From Faecalibacterium prausnitzii (GTDB lineage Bacteria; Bacillota; Clostridia; Oscillospirales; Ruminococcaceae): DNA of 61,527 bases. Below the pieces are notes generated by a model. The model worked only from the letters and a program-made list of their open reading frames with translations, ran no database searches and had not been told where the DNA came from. Where the stretch lies: positions 1 through 61,527 of the forward strand of contig NZ_PRLE01000008.1 in assembly GCF_003287495.1 (NCBI RefSeq), written 5' to 3'. Position numbers and translations under genes: made by a program. Below are positions 1 to 8,068 of the stretch, piece after piece. Every line of letters starts with the position of its first letter. Positions within the stretch are counted from its first letter, which is position 1.

Positions 1-74
1 ACACAGAAGTTAAGCTCACTCGTGCCCAAGATAGTTCGCTGGAAACGGCGCGTGAAAATAGGTAGTCGCCGACT
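1..74 (+). rRNA. rrf: 5S ribosomal RNA, 3' part
   Basis: The first 74 bases match the conserved second half of bacterial 5S rRNA: the ACAGAAGTTAAGCTC segment of loop B/helix III, then the GGTAGTCGCC 3' segment. The 5' part of the gene lies outside the window, so this is a partial copy at the window edge and not a pseudogene. The exact 3' end is uncertain by a few bases. It implies that an rRNA operon ends here. Confidence 0.9.
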
Positions 75-82
75 TAACAAAG

Positions 83-113
83 AGCTCTGAGATGAAAGTC
101 TCAGAGCTTTTTT
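83..113 (+). terminator. rRNA operon terminator
   Basis: A perfect 10-bp stem (AGCTCTGAGA / TCTCAGAGCT) with a 6-base loop is followed by six T residues, directly after the 5S gene. This is a textbook intrinsic terminator. Confidence 0.9.
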
Positions 114-176
114 GTTGCGTTTCGGGGCAGAAAGATGAAAGTCTCAGAGCTTTTTTGTTGCGTTTCGGGGCAGAAA
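91..176. repeat. 43-bp tandem duplication of terminator half
   Basis: Bases 91-133 and 134-176 are identical 43-mers in direct tandem. The unit covers the terminator loop, its 3' arm, the T-tract and about 20 bases downstream. The second copy has a 3' arm and T-tract but no 5' arm of its own, so it should not fold as a second terminator. It could only act by competing for the first 5' arm. Confidence 0.9.
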
Positions 177-256
177 ATAGTATCATAAAAGGCAGAACCT
201 TATACTTTCTACAGATTTTCCTGTTACACTGAATGCACAAGGAAAGGAGAGTCTGT

Positions 257-1120
257 ATGGACAAATTAACGAAAAAAGGGCTGGACGGTACTCAGCTCAA
301 GACCATTGCACTGGCGCTGATGGTACTGGACCACATTCATTATTTCTTCGAGTTCACCGGCTGCATCCCAACGGTGTTCAGTATGCTGGGGCGGCTCAGT
401 GCGCCGCTGTTTCTGTTCTGCACGGTGGAGGGCTTTGCCCACACCCATGACCGCAAGCGGTATTTTATCCGCATCTGGGCTATCGGCACAGCCATGGCAG
501 CGCTGGAATTCCTTATGATCTACGCCAAGGCCTTCCGGCGCGGGGATGGCTTCTATCCGCTGAATGCCATTTTTCAGGACCTGATGCTGCTGTGCATCGT
601 TTGGCAGGGCATCGACTGGCTGCGGGAGAAAAAGCTCGCAGAGGGCATTGCTGCCATTGCCGCCGTCTTGTGCTGGCCGTTTGCGGTGGTAGTATTTCTG
701 CAGCTCTTCCCGCAGGTGCAGGAGATGCCCATTGCTTCAACGATCGTGGCCTTTGTCATCACCAGCCCGCTGCCCATGTGGACGGCCATCACGGATGGCG
801 GATGGAGTTTTTTGCTGGGCGGTGTGCTGCTGTATGCCCTGCGGGGGCATCGCCGCGTACAGCTGACAGTATGGGCACTGGTGATTTTCCTGTGTGACTT
901 TGTGAGGCTCTTTGGAATGCTTTGCAGACAGGCGGATTTTGTGTGGACGCAGATGTTCACCGACTACTACGAGTGGTTCGGGGTGGCGGCGGTGTTGCTG
1001 ATGCTGCTGTACAACGGGCAGCGCGGTAGCGGACACAAGCAGCTGTTCTACTGGTTCTACCCCGCCCATGTGTATCTGCTGTATGGGGCATCCTGTCTGG
1101 TTTATAACGTGTTGAGGTGA
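257..1120 (+). CDS. TraX family membrane protein
   Basis: This 287-residue, very hydrophobic protein opens with DGTQLKTIALALMVLDHIHYF, the signature start of TraX-family proteins. The prototype is the F-plasmid pilin N-acetylase; chromosomal Firmicute members are multi-pass membrane acyltransferase-like proteins of unknown substrate. About eight membrane segments are visible. The start at 257 is chosen because AAAGGAGA lies 8 bases upstream; an in-frame ATG at 233 has no such site. Its stop overlaps the ribosome binding site of the response regulator that follows, suggesting one operon. Family call is secure; function is not. Confidence 0.85.
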   Translation: MDKLTKKGLDGTQLKTIALALMVLDHIHYFFEFTGCIPTVFSMLGRLSAPLFLFCTVEGFAHTHDRKRYFIRIWAIGTAMAALEFLMIYAKAFRRGDGFYPLNAIFQDLMLLCIVWQGIDWLREKKLAEGIAAIAAVLCWPFAVVVFLQLFPQVQEMPIASTIVAFVITSPLPMWTAITDGGWSFLLGGVLLYALRGHRRVQLTVWALVIFLCDFVRLFGMLCRQADFVWTQMFTDYYEWFGVAAVLLMLLYNGQRGSGHKQLFYWFYPAHVYLLYGASCLVYNVLR

Positions 1121-1124
1121 TCTT

Positions 1125-1805
1125 GTGGCGAATATTCTGGCCGTGGATGACAATCTGGAGCTCTGCAAACTGATCCGCACCACTTTGGAGCGGGACGGCC
1201 ACCGGGTAGAAACGCGGCAGGCGGGCAGAGATCTGACCGAGGCGCTCTGCCGCTGGGCAGACTGTATCCTGCTGGACGTGATGATGCCCGGGGAGGACGG
1301 CTTTGCGGTCTGTCGGCGCATCCGCAGCCTGACCGAAGTGCCCATCCTGTTTCTGAGTGCCCGCACCGACGAGGCCGCTGTGCTGGAGGGGCTGGGCATC
1401 GGGGCAGACGACTTTTTATCGAAGCCTTTCCGGGTGGCAGAGCTGCGGGCGCGGGTGGCGGCACATCTGCGGCGGCAGAGCCGCACCCCGGCGCACCGGA
1501 TGGTGCGCGGCGGCGTGGCCTTTGACCTGACCGCCCGGAGCGCGGCGGTGGAGGGGAAGGCACTGCCCTTGACCCGCTCGGAGTATGCCATCTGCGAGTA
1601 TCTGGCGCTGCACGCCGGGCAAACCTTTACCAAGGAGCAAATTTACGAAGCGGTTTTTGGCATTGACGGCACTGCGGACGACACTGCCGTGACACAGCAC
1701 ATCAAAAATATCCGGGCAAAGCTGCGGGCGGCGGGCGTGCCGGAGCCGGAAAAGCTGCTCAATACTGTATGGGGCGTGGGATACCGATGGAAAAGCGAAG
1801 ACTGA
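1125..1805 (+). CDS. OmpR/VanR-type response regulator
   Basis: This 226-residue DNA-binding response regulator has a receiver domain (1-115) with the acidic pair D8-D9, phosphoacceptor D51 in LLDVMMPGEDG, S78 and K100 in SKPF. A C-terminal winged helix follows (about 130-225) with the QHIKNIRAKL and VWGVGYRW signatures. Translation starts at GTG 1125, with GAGGTGA overlapping the TraX stop. The partner kinase begins inside its last codons. The receiver resembles VanR and lantibiotic-type regulators. The target is unknown; neighbouring traX is the obvious candidate, by position only. Confidence 0.93.
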   Translation: MANILAVDDNLELCKLIRTTLERDGHRVETRQAGRDLTEALCRWADCILLDVMMPGEDGFAVCRRIRSLTEVPILFLSARTDEAAVLEGLGIGADDFLSKPFRVAELRARVAAHLRRQSRTPAHRMVRGGVAFDLTARSAAVEGKALPLTRSEYAICEYLALHAGQTFTKEQIYEAVFGIDGTADDTAVTQHIKNIRAKLRAAGVPEPEKLLNTVWGVGYRWKSED

Positions 1806-2734
1806 CCTCTCTGCGCAGCGTGCTGCTGCAATATCTGGTGCGCACGGCGCTGGCCTGCCTGCTGGTCGCGGTGGGGTGGCTGCTGGTGCTGATGCTGTGG
1901 ATCCAGAACGGTGGGCCGTTTCTTCCCGCGAATCAAGCTGCACAGGCCTGTCAAAAAGCCGCACAGGACGTTTTGCCGGGCATGACCGCCGCCACCTTTG
2001 ACGAGACGCAGCTGGACTCCCTGTGCCGCTACGCTCTGTTTGCCGCGCCGGACAGCAGCGAGGTGCTGGCCACCAACATGGATGCCGGGCACTTGCAGCG
2101 GGCAATGGAGAACCGGCAGGGGAAAACCCGCTGGCATCTTGGCTACACGCAGTATTATATGACGTCAAAATTGCAGGATGGAACGGTCTGTCTGCTGCAA
2201 TTTGACTATGCCGTGCCCTACGCCGACCCTGCGCTGCGGGGTGTGCTGCCGGATATGCAGACCGTGCACTGCATTCTGGGCATTCTGCTGCTCGTGGGGG
2301 CGGTGGTGTGGAGCACCCACAGGACCGGGCGCTTCCTGACCCGGGAGACCGAAAAGCTGACCGCCGCAGCACAGGCGGTGGCGCGGAAGGATCTGGACAG
2401 CGCGGTATTTTCCGGCGCGAAGGTGCGGGAGTACGAGAGCGCTTTGCAGGCGTTGCAGACCATGGGTGACGCCCTGACCGGCAGCTTACAGAAACAGTGG
2501 GCCATGGAGCAGCGGCAGCGGGAGCAGATCATTCAGCTGTCCCACAAGCTGAAAACGCCGCTGACCATCATCGAGGGCAACGCGGAGCTGCTGGCAGAGG
2601 ATGACGGCCTGACCGCAGAACAGAAAGCGCAGGTGGAGTCTATTTTGCAGGGCGCAGAGCAGACCCGCACCTATCTTGGCAAGATCCGCGCCGAGGTGCA
2701 GACCCCGCTGCGGTATAAACGGAATGTGGAATGA
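1787..2734 (+). CDS. Histidine kinase lacking ATPase domain
   Basis: A 315-residue sensor: membrane segment about 20-38, extracellular loop about 40-160, second membrane segment about 162-178, HAMP-like linker, then a dimerisation domain with phosphoacceptor H253 in LSHKLKTPLT. The protein stops about 60 residues after H253, just where a HATPase_c domain with N, G1 and G2 boxes should begin; none is present in any frame downstream. It can dimerise and perhaps accept or remove phosphate but should not autophosphorylate. The start at 1787 overlaps the regulator by 19 bases; an ATG at 1769 is an alternative. It could be a decay product or a natural sensor-phosphatase form. Confidence 0.8.
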   Translation: MEKRRLTSLRSVLLQYLVRTALACLLVAVGWLLVLMLWIQNGGPFLPANQAAQACQKAAQDVLPGMTAATFDETQLDSLCRYALFAAPDSSEVLATNMDAGHLQRAMENRQGKTRWHLGYTQYYMTSKLQDGTVCLLQFDYAVPYADPALRGVLPDMQTVHCILGILLLVGAVVWSTHRTGRFLTRETEKLTAAAQAVARKDLDSAVFSGAKVREYESALQALQTMGDALTGSLQKQWAMEQRQREQIIQLSHKLKTPLTIIEGNAELLAEDDGLTAEQKAQVESILQGAEQTRTYLGKIRAEVQTPLRYKRNVE

Positions 2735-2771
2735 TGACGAAAGCGGAGGATATTTCTAATCGTCCAACGCG

Positions 2772-2816
2772 AAAGGGCTGCTGCACAAAACGTGCAGCAG
2801 CCCTTTGTTTGTTTTT
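2772..2816. terminator. Bidirectional terminator
   Basis: A perfect 15-bp stem (2772-2786 with 2792-2806) around a 5-base loop is flanked by T-rich sequence on the plus side. It lies between the kinase and the decayed hydrolase on the opposite strand. Confidence 0.85.
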
Positions 2817-3120
2817 ACTGTTTTGTCAGCTGTTTGTCCAGTCATGCGGCAATGTCCGCGAAAACCTCCAGCTTGTTGGTCTCCACCAGCAGCTCGTGGC
2901 GGGCACCGGGGTAGAAGATGCTTTCAATGTTCTGCACACCGGCGTCCTTCAGGCTCTGGATGGCGCGGCGCACGCCCTTGCCCTGCTCGCCCACAGGGTC
3001 GGCATCGCCGGAGAGGAAGAGCAGCGGCAGAATGACCGTGCGGTGATGGATGCTTACGGCTTTGTAAAGGGCACCGAAGCCCGAACCAGTGAAAGTGCCT
3101 GTGTGGCCGAACGGATGAAA
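2815..3120 (-). pseudogene. Alpha/beta hydrolase remnant (lysophospholipase-like)
   Basis: Reading the minus strand gives the C-terminal quarter of a serine aminopeptidase/monoacylglycerol lipase-type hydrolase: TFTGSGFGALYKAVS, then LFLSGDADPVGEQGKGVRR, which carries the acid residue, then IFYPGARHELLVE, which carries the catalytic His. The N-terminal half with the nucleophilic serine is absent. A TGA at 2842-2844 interrupts the frame where a Trp codon is expected; nine further codons and a TAA at 2815-2817 would complete the normal end. The gene is therefore broken twice. The plus-strand reading frame over the same bases is a shadow. Confidence 0.75.
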
Positions 3121-3149
3121 CTCTATCAGAAGCTGACCGAAACAAAATA

Positions 3150-3197
3150 AAAACCGGCCCCACAGTATGGAAACTTTTCCACACGGCGGGGCCGGTC
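3150..3197 (-). terminator. Terminator of degV1
   Basis: Nine-base arms (3153-3161 and 3188-3196, ACCGGCCCC / GGGGCCGGT) enclose a loop that pairs further. On the minus strand they are followed by TTTTTATTTTG. Confidence 0.8.
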
Positions 3198-3217
3198 CTG
3201 TTTAAAACTTTTCTGCT

Positions 3218-4063
3218 TTAATTCTTGGTGGCAAACACGATGCCGATGGTGCCCGGGCCGGAGTAGCCGCCAATGGTGGTGCCAATGTCCGTCTCGTAGA
3301 CCTGCTCAAATTTGCCGTATTTTTTCAGGCCGGCTTTCACGGCCTCCATGCAGCCGGGCTTGGGCTGGCAGGAGGAGATGAACACCATGCTGGTGTCGAT
3401 GTCGTCACGGCCGTCCAGCTGGTCGGTGATGTACTTGCCCACGCAGATGGGCAGGCTGCCGCGGTACTTTTTCATCACTTTCAGTTCACCGCCCACCACG
3501 GCCAAGCTGGGCTTGATGCCCAGAATGTTGGCGCCAAAGGCCAGCACGCCGGAGCAGCGGCCGCTCTTGGCCATATAGTCCAGCTGGTTGAGTACAAAGC
3601 TCAGCTGCACCCGCTTGGCGAGGTTCTGCAGCCGCATGGTGATATTGCGGGGCAGCAGGCCATCGGCGGCCCACTTGGCGGCCTGCAAGACCAGATAGCC
3701 CTGCCCGGTGCAGATGTTCTGGCTGTCAACAACGGAGACGTTTTCAAACTGCTGGGCGGCCAGGCAGGCGTTCTGGTAGCAGGACGAAAGCTTGGAGCTG
3801 ACCGAGATGTGAATGACAGCGTCATACTCTTTGGCAAAAGGGTCAAAAAAATCCGCATACTCCACCAGATTGGCGGCGGCGGATTTGGGCATTTTGCCGC
3901 CGTTCTGCACATGGGCAAATACATCGGCGGGGCGGATGCTCACACCGTCCAGATAGCTCTCCTCGCCCATGAGAATATGCATGGGCATGAGCGAAATGTT
4001 CCACTCCTGCAGCAGCGCCCCGGACAAATCACAGGTGCTGTCAGCGGTGATCTTAATATTCAA
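3218..4063 (-). CDS. DegV family protein (first copy)
   Basis: This 281-residue protein begins with the DegV hallmark ITADSTCDLS and contains GVSIRPADVF, HISVSSKLSSCYQNA and LDYMAKSGRCSGV, the ribosome-independent landmarks of the family. DegV proteins bind a fatty acid in a cleft; the related FakB proteins present fatty acids to the FakA kinase. No fakA is seen here. AGGAGA sits 8 bases upstream of the ATG. A second DegV protein lies at 28867-29766, so ligand specificities may be divided. Family certain, ligand unknown. Confidence 0.92.
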   Translation of the reverse strand: MNIKITADSTCDLSGALLQEWNISLMPMHILMGEESYLDGVSIRPADVFAHVQNGGKMPKSAAANLVEYADFFDPFAKEYDAVIHISVSSKLSSCYQNACLAAQQFENVSVVDSQNICTGQGYLVLQAAKWAADGLLPRNITMRLQNLAKRVQLSFVLNQLDYMAKSGRCSGVLAFGANILGIKPSLAVVGGELKVMKKYRGSLPICVGKYITDQLDGRDDIDTSMVFISSCQPKPGCMEAVKAGLKKYGKFEQVYETDIGTTIGGYSGPGTIGIVFATKN

Positions 4064-4379
4064 TGGGGTTCTCCTCTTTTCCGGCCGGGGCGCCGCCGCG
4101 GCAAAATAGCAAAATATCTTACCCTAGTATAGCACAGATTGCTCAGGATTGTTAGCTAATGAATGTAAATCTTTTATGAAGTGCCGGAAAAAACAGCCCG
4201 GTTTTGCGGTTTCTGTACAGTTATCACAAAAGAATGGCCGATTTTATGGTTCTTTCCGAAAATTCGCTCGGAAGTGTTTATTTTGTCTTCTAAAAATTAT
4301 ATAATATGGTATGTACCCTGAATATTAAGATGGATGCGGTCTGCCTTGCGGCCGTTTTATTTATTGGAGGTTGCCTTTT
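4064..4379. other. Divergent intergenic region degV1-murC
   Basis: This 316-base AT-rich spacer holds two promoter-like sites. For murC, TATAAT lies at 4300-4305 with a TTTATT-like -35 at 4277-4282. For degV on the minus strand, an extended TGCTATACT lies near 4125-4133. I see no reading frame, repeat or strong hairpin in the rest. Confidence 0.5.
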
Positions 4380-5759
4380 ATGTTCATTACCGATTACAAC
4401 CAGCACCTGCTGGACAATGTAAAAAAGATCCACTTCATCGGCTGCGGCGGCAGCGGCATGTACCCGCTGATCCAGATCCTGGCCGCCAAGGGCTATGAGA
4501 TCTCGGGCAGCGATGTGCTGGACGGCAGCATCATCCGCTCGGAGCGGGAGATGGGAGTCAAGGTCTCGCTGGGCCACAGTGCGGACAATGTGATCGGCGT
4601 GGATATGGTGGTGTACTCCGCCGCCATTGCAAAGGACAACGTGGAGCTGAACGCCGCTGCCTCCTACGGCATCCCCACCATTGAGCGCAGCGTGCTGCTG
4701 GGCTACGTGAGCCGCCTGTACAGGGAGAGCATCTGCGTTTCCGGTACCCACGGCAAGACCACGACCACTTCCATGATCACCACGGCGCTGGAGCTGGCGG
4801 GCAGGGATCCCTCCGCGGTCATCGGCGGCAAGCTGCCCCTCATCCACGGCTACGGCAAGGCCGGCAAGGGCGACAACATCGTCATTGAGGCCTGCGAGTT
4901 TGCAGAGACGTTCCTCAAGCTGACCCCCTACCTCTCTGTGGTGCTGAACATCGACAATGACCACCTGGATTATTACGGCAGCATGGGCGAGCTGAAGTTC
5001 GCGTTCAAACGCTTTGCCCTGATGACCCAGTTCATGATCTTCGCCAACGCGGACGACAAGAACACCATGGACGTCATGTACACGCTGGACCGCCGCGTGC
5101 GCACCTTTGGCATTGAGAACGATGGCGATTATCAGGCCATCAACGTGCAGGAATACAAGCCCGGCTTCTTTGAGTTCGACCTCAAGGAGTGGAGCAAGGT
5201 CACGGGCCATATCCGTCTGGGAGTGCCGGGCCGCCACAACATCTACAACGCGCTGGCCATGTGCGCCGTCTGCCGCTTTGCGGGCCTGACCGTGGAGCAG
5301 TGCGCCGAGGCTGCCGCCAGCTTCAAGGGCGCGGGCCGCCGCTTTGAGGTCTACGGCGAGTGCAACGGCGCGGTGGTTGTGGACGATTACGCACATCACC
5401 CCACCGAGCTCCGCGCGACCCTGAACACCGCCAAGGAGCTGGGCTACAAGCGGCTCATCGCCGTCCACCAGCCGTTTACATACAGCCGCACCAAGATGCT
5501 GTTCAACGACTTTGTGGATGTGCTCAAGATCCCCGATATCGCGGTCATCACCCCCATTATGGGCAGCCGCGAGCCCAACGACCCCACAATCACCAGCGCG
5601 AAGCTGGCGGCACAGATCCCCGGTTCCGTGCTGGTCAACAGCCTGGAAGAGGCTGCCGACTGGGTGAAGCAGAACGCCCGCGAGGGAGATCTGGTCATCA
5701 CGCTGGGCTGCGGTGATATCTATAAGGCCAGCAAGATGATGGTGGCCGGCAACCAGTAA
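4380..5759 (+). CDS. murC: UDP-N-acetylmuramate--L-alanine ligase
   Basis: MurC adds L-alanine to UDP-MurNAc in the cytoplasmic peptidoglycan pathway using ATP. The 459-residue product has the Rossmann start HFIGCGGSGM (18-27), the ATP-binding loop GTHGKTTTT (122-130), the central-domain NIDNDHLDYYG and the C-terminal DDYAHHPTE that defines Mur ligases. The start at ATG 4380 is set by GGAGG 9 bases upstream; the TTG at 4371 abuts that site and is unlikely. It is flanked by a degV gene and coaBC, outside a dcw cluster. MurC is preferred over Mpl because of the overall length and the N-terminal glycine loop. Confidence 0.92.
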   Translation: MFITDYNQHLLDNVKKIHFIGCGGSGMYPLIQILAAKGYEISGSDVLDGSIIRSEREMGVKVSLGHSADNVIGVDMVVYSAAIAKDNVELNAAASYGIPTIERSVLLGYVSRLYRESICVSGTHGKTTTTSMITTALELAGRDPSAVIGGKLPLIHGYGKAGKGDNIVIEACEFAETFLKLTPYLSVVLNIDNDHLDYYGSMGELKFAFKRFALMTQFMIFANADDKNTMDVMYTLDRRVRTFGIENDGDYQAINVQEYKPGFFEFDLKEWSKVTGHIRLGVPGRHNIYNALAMCAVCRFAGLTVEQCAEAAASFKGAGRRFEVYGECNGAVVVDDYAHHPTELRATLNTAKELGYKRLIAVHQPFTYSRTKMLFNDFVDVLKIPDIAVITPIMGSREPNDPTITSAKLAAQIPGSVLVNSLEEAADWVKQNAREGDLVITLGCGDIYKASKMMVAGNQ

Positions 5760-5769
5760 ACGGACATAA

Positions 5770-5808
5770 AAAAATACGTCTTGCAGACGCAAGGCGTATT
5801 TTTTTTTA
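5770..5808. terminator. Bidirectional terminator murC/coaBC
   Basis: ATACGTCTTGC pairs with GCAAGGCGTAT (5774-5799) around a 4-base loop, with A-rich and T-rich flanks that serve both converging genes. Confidence 0.9.
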
Positions 5809-5812
5809 TGTC

Positions 5813-7009
5813 TCAGTGGCCGCGGCGCTTTAAAATTTCGTCCAGGATGGCGTCTGCCACGTCGGCTTTGCTCATCAGGGGCAGCTCCCGGGTGCCGTCC
5901 GGTGTGATGAACGTGACCACGTTGGTGTCCACGCCGAACCCGGCACCGGAGACCTTGAGGTTGTTCGCCACCACCATGTCCAGATTCTTCTTTTTCAGCT
6001 TGGCGGCGGAATTCTCTACCATGTCACGGGTCTCCATGGAGAAGCCGCAGAGGAACTGCTTGGTCTTCCGGGGGCCGATGGTGCCCAGAATGTCGGCGGT
6101 GCGCTCCACGGGGATGGAGAGGTCGCCGTCCTTTTTCTTGATCTTATCGTCGGCCACGGTGGCGGGGCGGTAATCGGCCACGGCAGCGGCCATCACAAGG
6201 ATGTCCATGTCCGCAAAGCGGCTGGTGACAGCTTCATACATGTCCTGCGCCGTGGTGATGGGCACGTCCTCGGTGAACTTGACCGGGGGCAGGGCCGTGG
6301 GGCCGTGGATGAGGGTGACGTCCGCACCCCGCATGGCGGCGGCGCGGGCCACGGCATAGCCCATCTTGCCGGTGGAATGGTTGGTCAGGTAGCGCACGGG
6401 GTCCAGCGGCTCCTGGGTGGGGCCGGCGGTCACAGCAATGTGCAGGCCTGCCAGATCTTTGGGCTTGGCGATGGCGTGCAGGATGTGCTCAATGAGCACA
6501 TCCTCCTTGGGCAGGCGGCCGCTGCCCACATCCTTGCAGGCCAGCAGGCCGCTCTCGGAGGGGATGACCGCAAAGCCGTAGTGCTCCAGCGTCTTGAGGT
6601 TGTCCTGGGTGATGGGATTTTCCAGCATCCCGGTGTTCATGGCCGGGGAGACCAGCTTGGGGCACCTGGCGGCCAGCACCACGGTGGTGAGCATGTCGTC
6701 GGCAATGCCGTGGGCCATCTTGGCAATGACATTGGCCGTGGCAGGGGCCACGAGGATGACGTCGGCTTTCTTGGCCAGCGAGATGTGGGTGACTTCAAAC
6801 TTGAAATCGCGGTCAAAGGTGTCCACCATGCACTTGTGGCCCGTCAGGGTCTCAAAGGTGAGGGGCGTGATGAACTGGGTGGCGTTCCGGGTCATGATGA
6901 CTTCCACGTCGGCCCCCAGCTTTTTGAGTGCGCTGGCCACGTTTGCCATTTTATAGGCGGCAATGCCGCCGCTGACGCCCAAAAGGACGCATTTTCCGTG
7001 CAGATCCAT
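5813..7009 (-). CDS. coaBC: Phosphopantothenoylcysteine decarboxylase/synthase
   Basis: This bifunctional coenzyme A enzyme has 398 residues. The N-terminal CoaC flavoprotein half (1-175) shows GVSGGIAAYK, the APATANVIAKMAHGIADD active-site segment and SPAMN. The C-terminal CoaB half (about 180-398) shows AGPTQEPLDPVRYLTNHSTGKMG and a lysine-rich strand near KIKKKDGD. It couples cysteine to 4'-phosphopantothenate and decarboxylates the product. The start at 7009 is fixed by AGGAGG 8 bases before it; longer frames upstream have no ribosome site. It lies divergent to coaX, two steps apart in the same pathway. Confidence 0.95.
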   Translation of the reverse strand: MDLHGKCVLLGVSGGIAAYKMANVASALKKLGADVEVIMTRNATQFITPLTFETLTGHKCMVDTFDRDFKFEVTHISLAKKADVILVAPATANVIAKMAHGIADDMLTTVVLAARCPKLVSPAMNTGMLENPITQDNLKTLEHYGFAVIPSESGLLACKDVGSGRLPKEDVLIEHILHAIAKPKDLAGLHIAVTAGPTQEPLDPVRYLTNHSTGKMGYAVARAAAMRGADVTLIHGPTALPPVKFTEDVPITTAQDMYEAVTSRFADMDILVMAAAVADYRPATVADDKIKKKDGDLSIPVERTADILGTIGPRKTKQFLCGFSMETRDMVENSAAKLKKKNLDMVVANNLKVSGAGFGVDTNVVTFITPDGTRELPLMSKADVADAILDEILKRRGH

Positions 7010-7159
7010 CCAAAAAACCTCCTGTGTTTTGGGATTCCTCTCCTTAGTATAATGCAAAAGTTCCGCCAGCACAACAAAATCTTTGCATGGGCTTGTATCT
7101 TGCGGGAAAATGCGGTAAAATAACTTGAATTAAAAACCCTTGCTGAATGAGGTTTCAAT

Positions 7160-8038
7160 ATGATTCTTGCCATTGATATAGGCAACACCACCGTCGCCCT
7201 GGGGGGCATCAAGGACGGACGTGTATGCTTTGTGGCCCACATGGACACGGTACGCACCCGCACGGCGGCGGAGTACCGTGCCGAAATGGAGAAAGTGTTT
7301 TCCCACCGCCGCCACCCGGAGCGGCCCGTCCGGTTTGAGGGGGCCGTGCTGACCAGTGTCGTGCCCCAGATCACGGGGGCGCTGGCCGAGTGCGCCCGCC
7401 ACTACACGGGCAAAAAGCCCGTCATCGTCTCGCCGGAGATCCGCACCGGGCTGACCATGGGGGTGCCCGACCCCCACGCCGTGGGCAAGGACCGCATTGT
7501 GGACGCGGCCTACGCGGCGGCCAATTTCCCGCTGCCGGTGATCACTGTCGATCTGGGCACCGCCACCACCTTTAATGTGGTGGACGAGAACCGGGTGTTC
7601 CGGGGCGGCGTTATCTGCCCGGGGCTCTCCACGGGCCTGCGGGCACTGGGGGAGCGCTGCGCCCAGCTGCCGCAGGTGCATCTCTCCTCGCCCAAAAACG
7701 CCATCGGCACCAACACCGAGAGCTGTATGCTCTCCGGCTCGGTGCTGGGCACGGCGGTGCTGCTGGACGGCATTGCCGCCCGCATTGAGGAGGAGCTGGG
7801 CCGCCCGGCCACGCTGGTGGTCACCGGCGGGCTGGCAAAGTATGTCACCCCCCTCTGCCGCCACCCGCTGACCTATGACCCCGAGCTGCTGCTCAAGGGG
7901 CTGGCGCTGCTCTACCAGCTCAACGCGCCCCAGCAGCACCATCACCCCGCCGGAGGCCGCAAGCCTCACGGGCAGAACTTCCGCCGCCATCGGCCATTCC
8001 GCCGGGAGCGGCACGAGACGGAGGCCAAGGCGGGCTGA
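7160..8038 (+). CDS. coaX: Type III pantothenate kinase
   Basis: CoaX phosphorylates pantothenate, the first committed step to CoA. The ASKHA-fold landmarks are present: AIDIGNTTVALG at the N-terminus, PHAVGKDRIVDAAYAA, TVDLGTATTFNVV and RGGVICPGLSTGLRAL. At 292 residues it is about 35 longer than usual; the excess is a C-terminal tail after residue 255 rich in His, Arg and Pro, of no recognised domain. GAGG lies upstream of ATG 7160. It is transcribed with the oxidoreductase downstream, 30 bases apart. Function confident, tail unexplained. Confidence 0.93.
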   Translation: MILAIDIGNTTVALGGIKDGRVCFVAHMDTVRTRTAAEYRAEMEKVFSHRRHPERPVRFEGAVLTSVVPQITGALAECARHYTGKKPVIVSPEIRTGLTMGVPDPHAVGKDRIVDAAYAAANFPLPVITVDLGTATTFNVVDENRVFRGGVICPGLSTGLRALGERCAQLPQVHLSSPKNAIGTNTESCMLSGSVLGTAVLLDGIAARIEEELGRPATLVVTGGLAKYVTPLCRHPLTYDPELLLKGLALLYQLNAPQQHHHPAGGRKPHGQNFRRHRPFRRERHETEAKAG

Positions 8039-8068
8039 CACGAGCAAACAGGATAGGAACTAGGAAGA

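Noticed and set aside
2731-3150. Plus-strand 139-codon frame after the kinase
   Set aside because: It is antisense to the hydrolase remnant and has no recognisable domain, so it does not supply the missing kinase ATPase domain.
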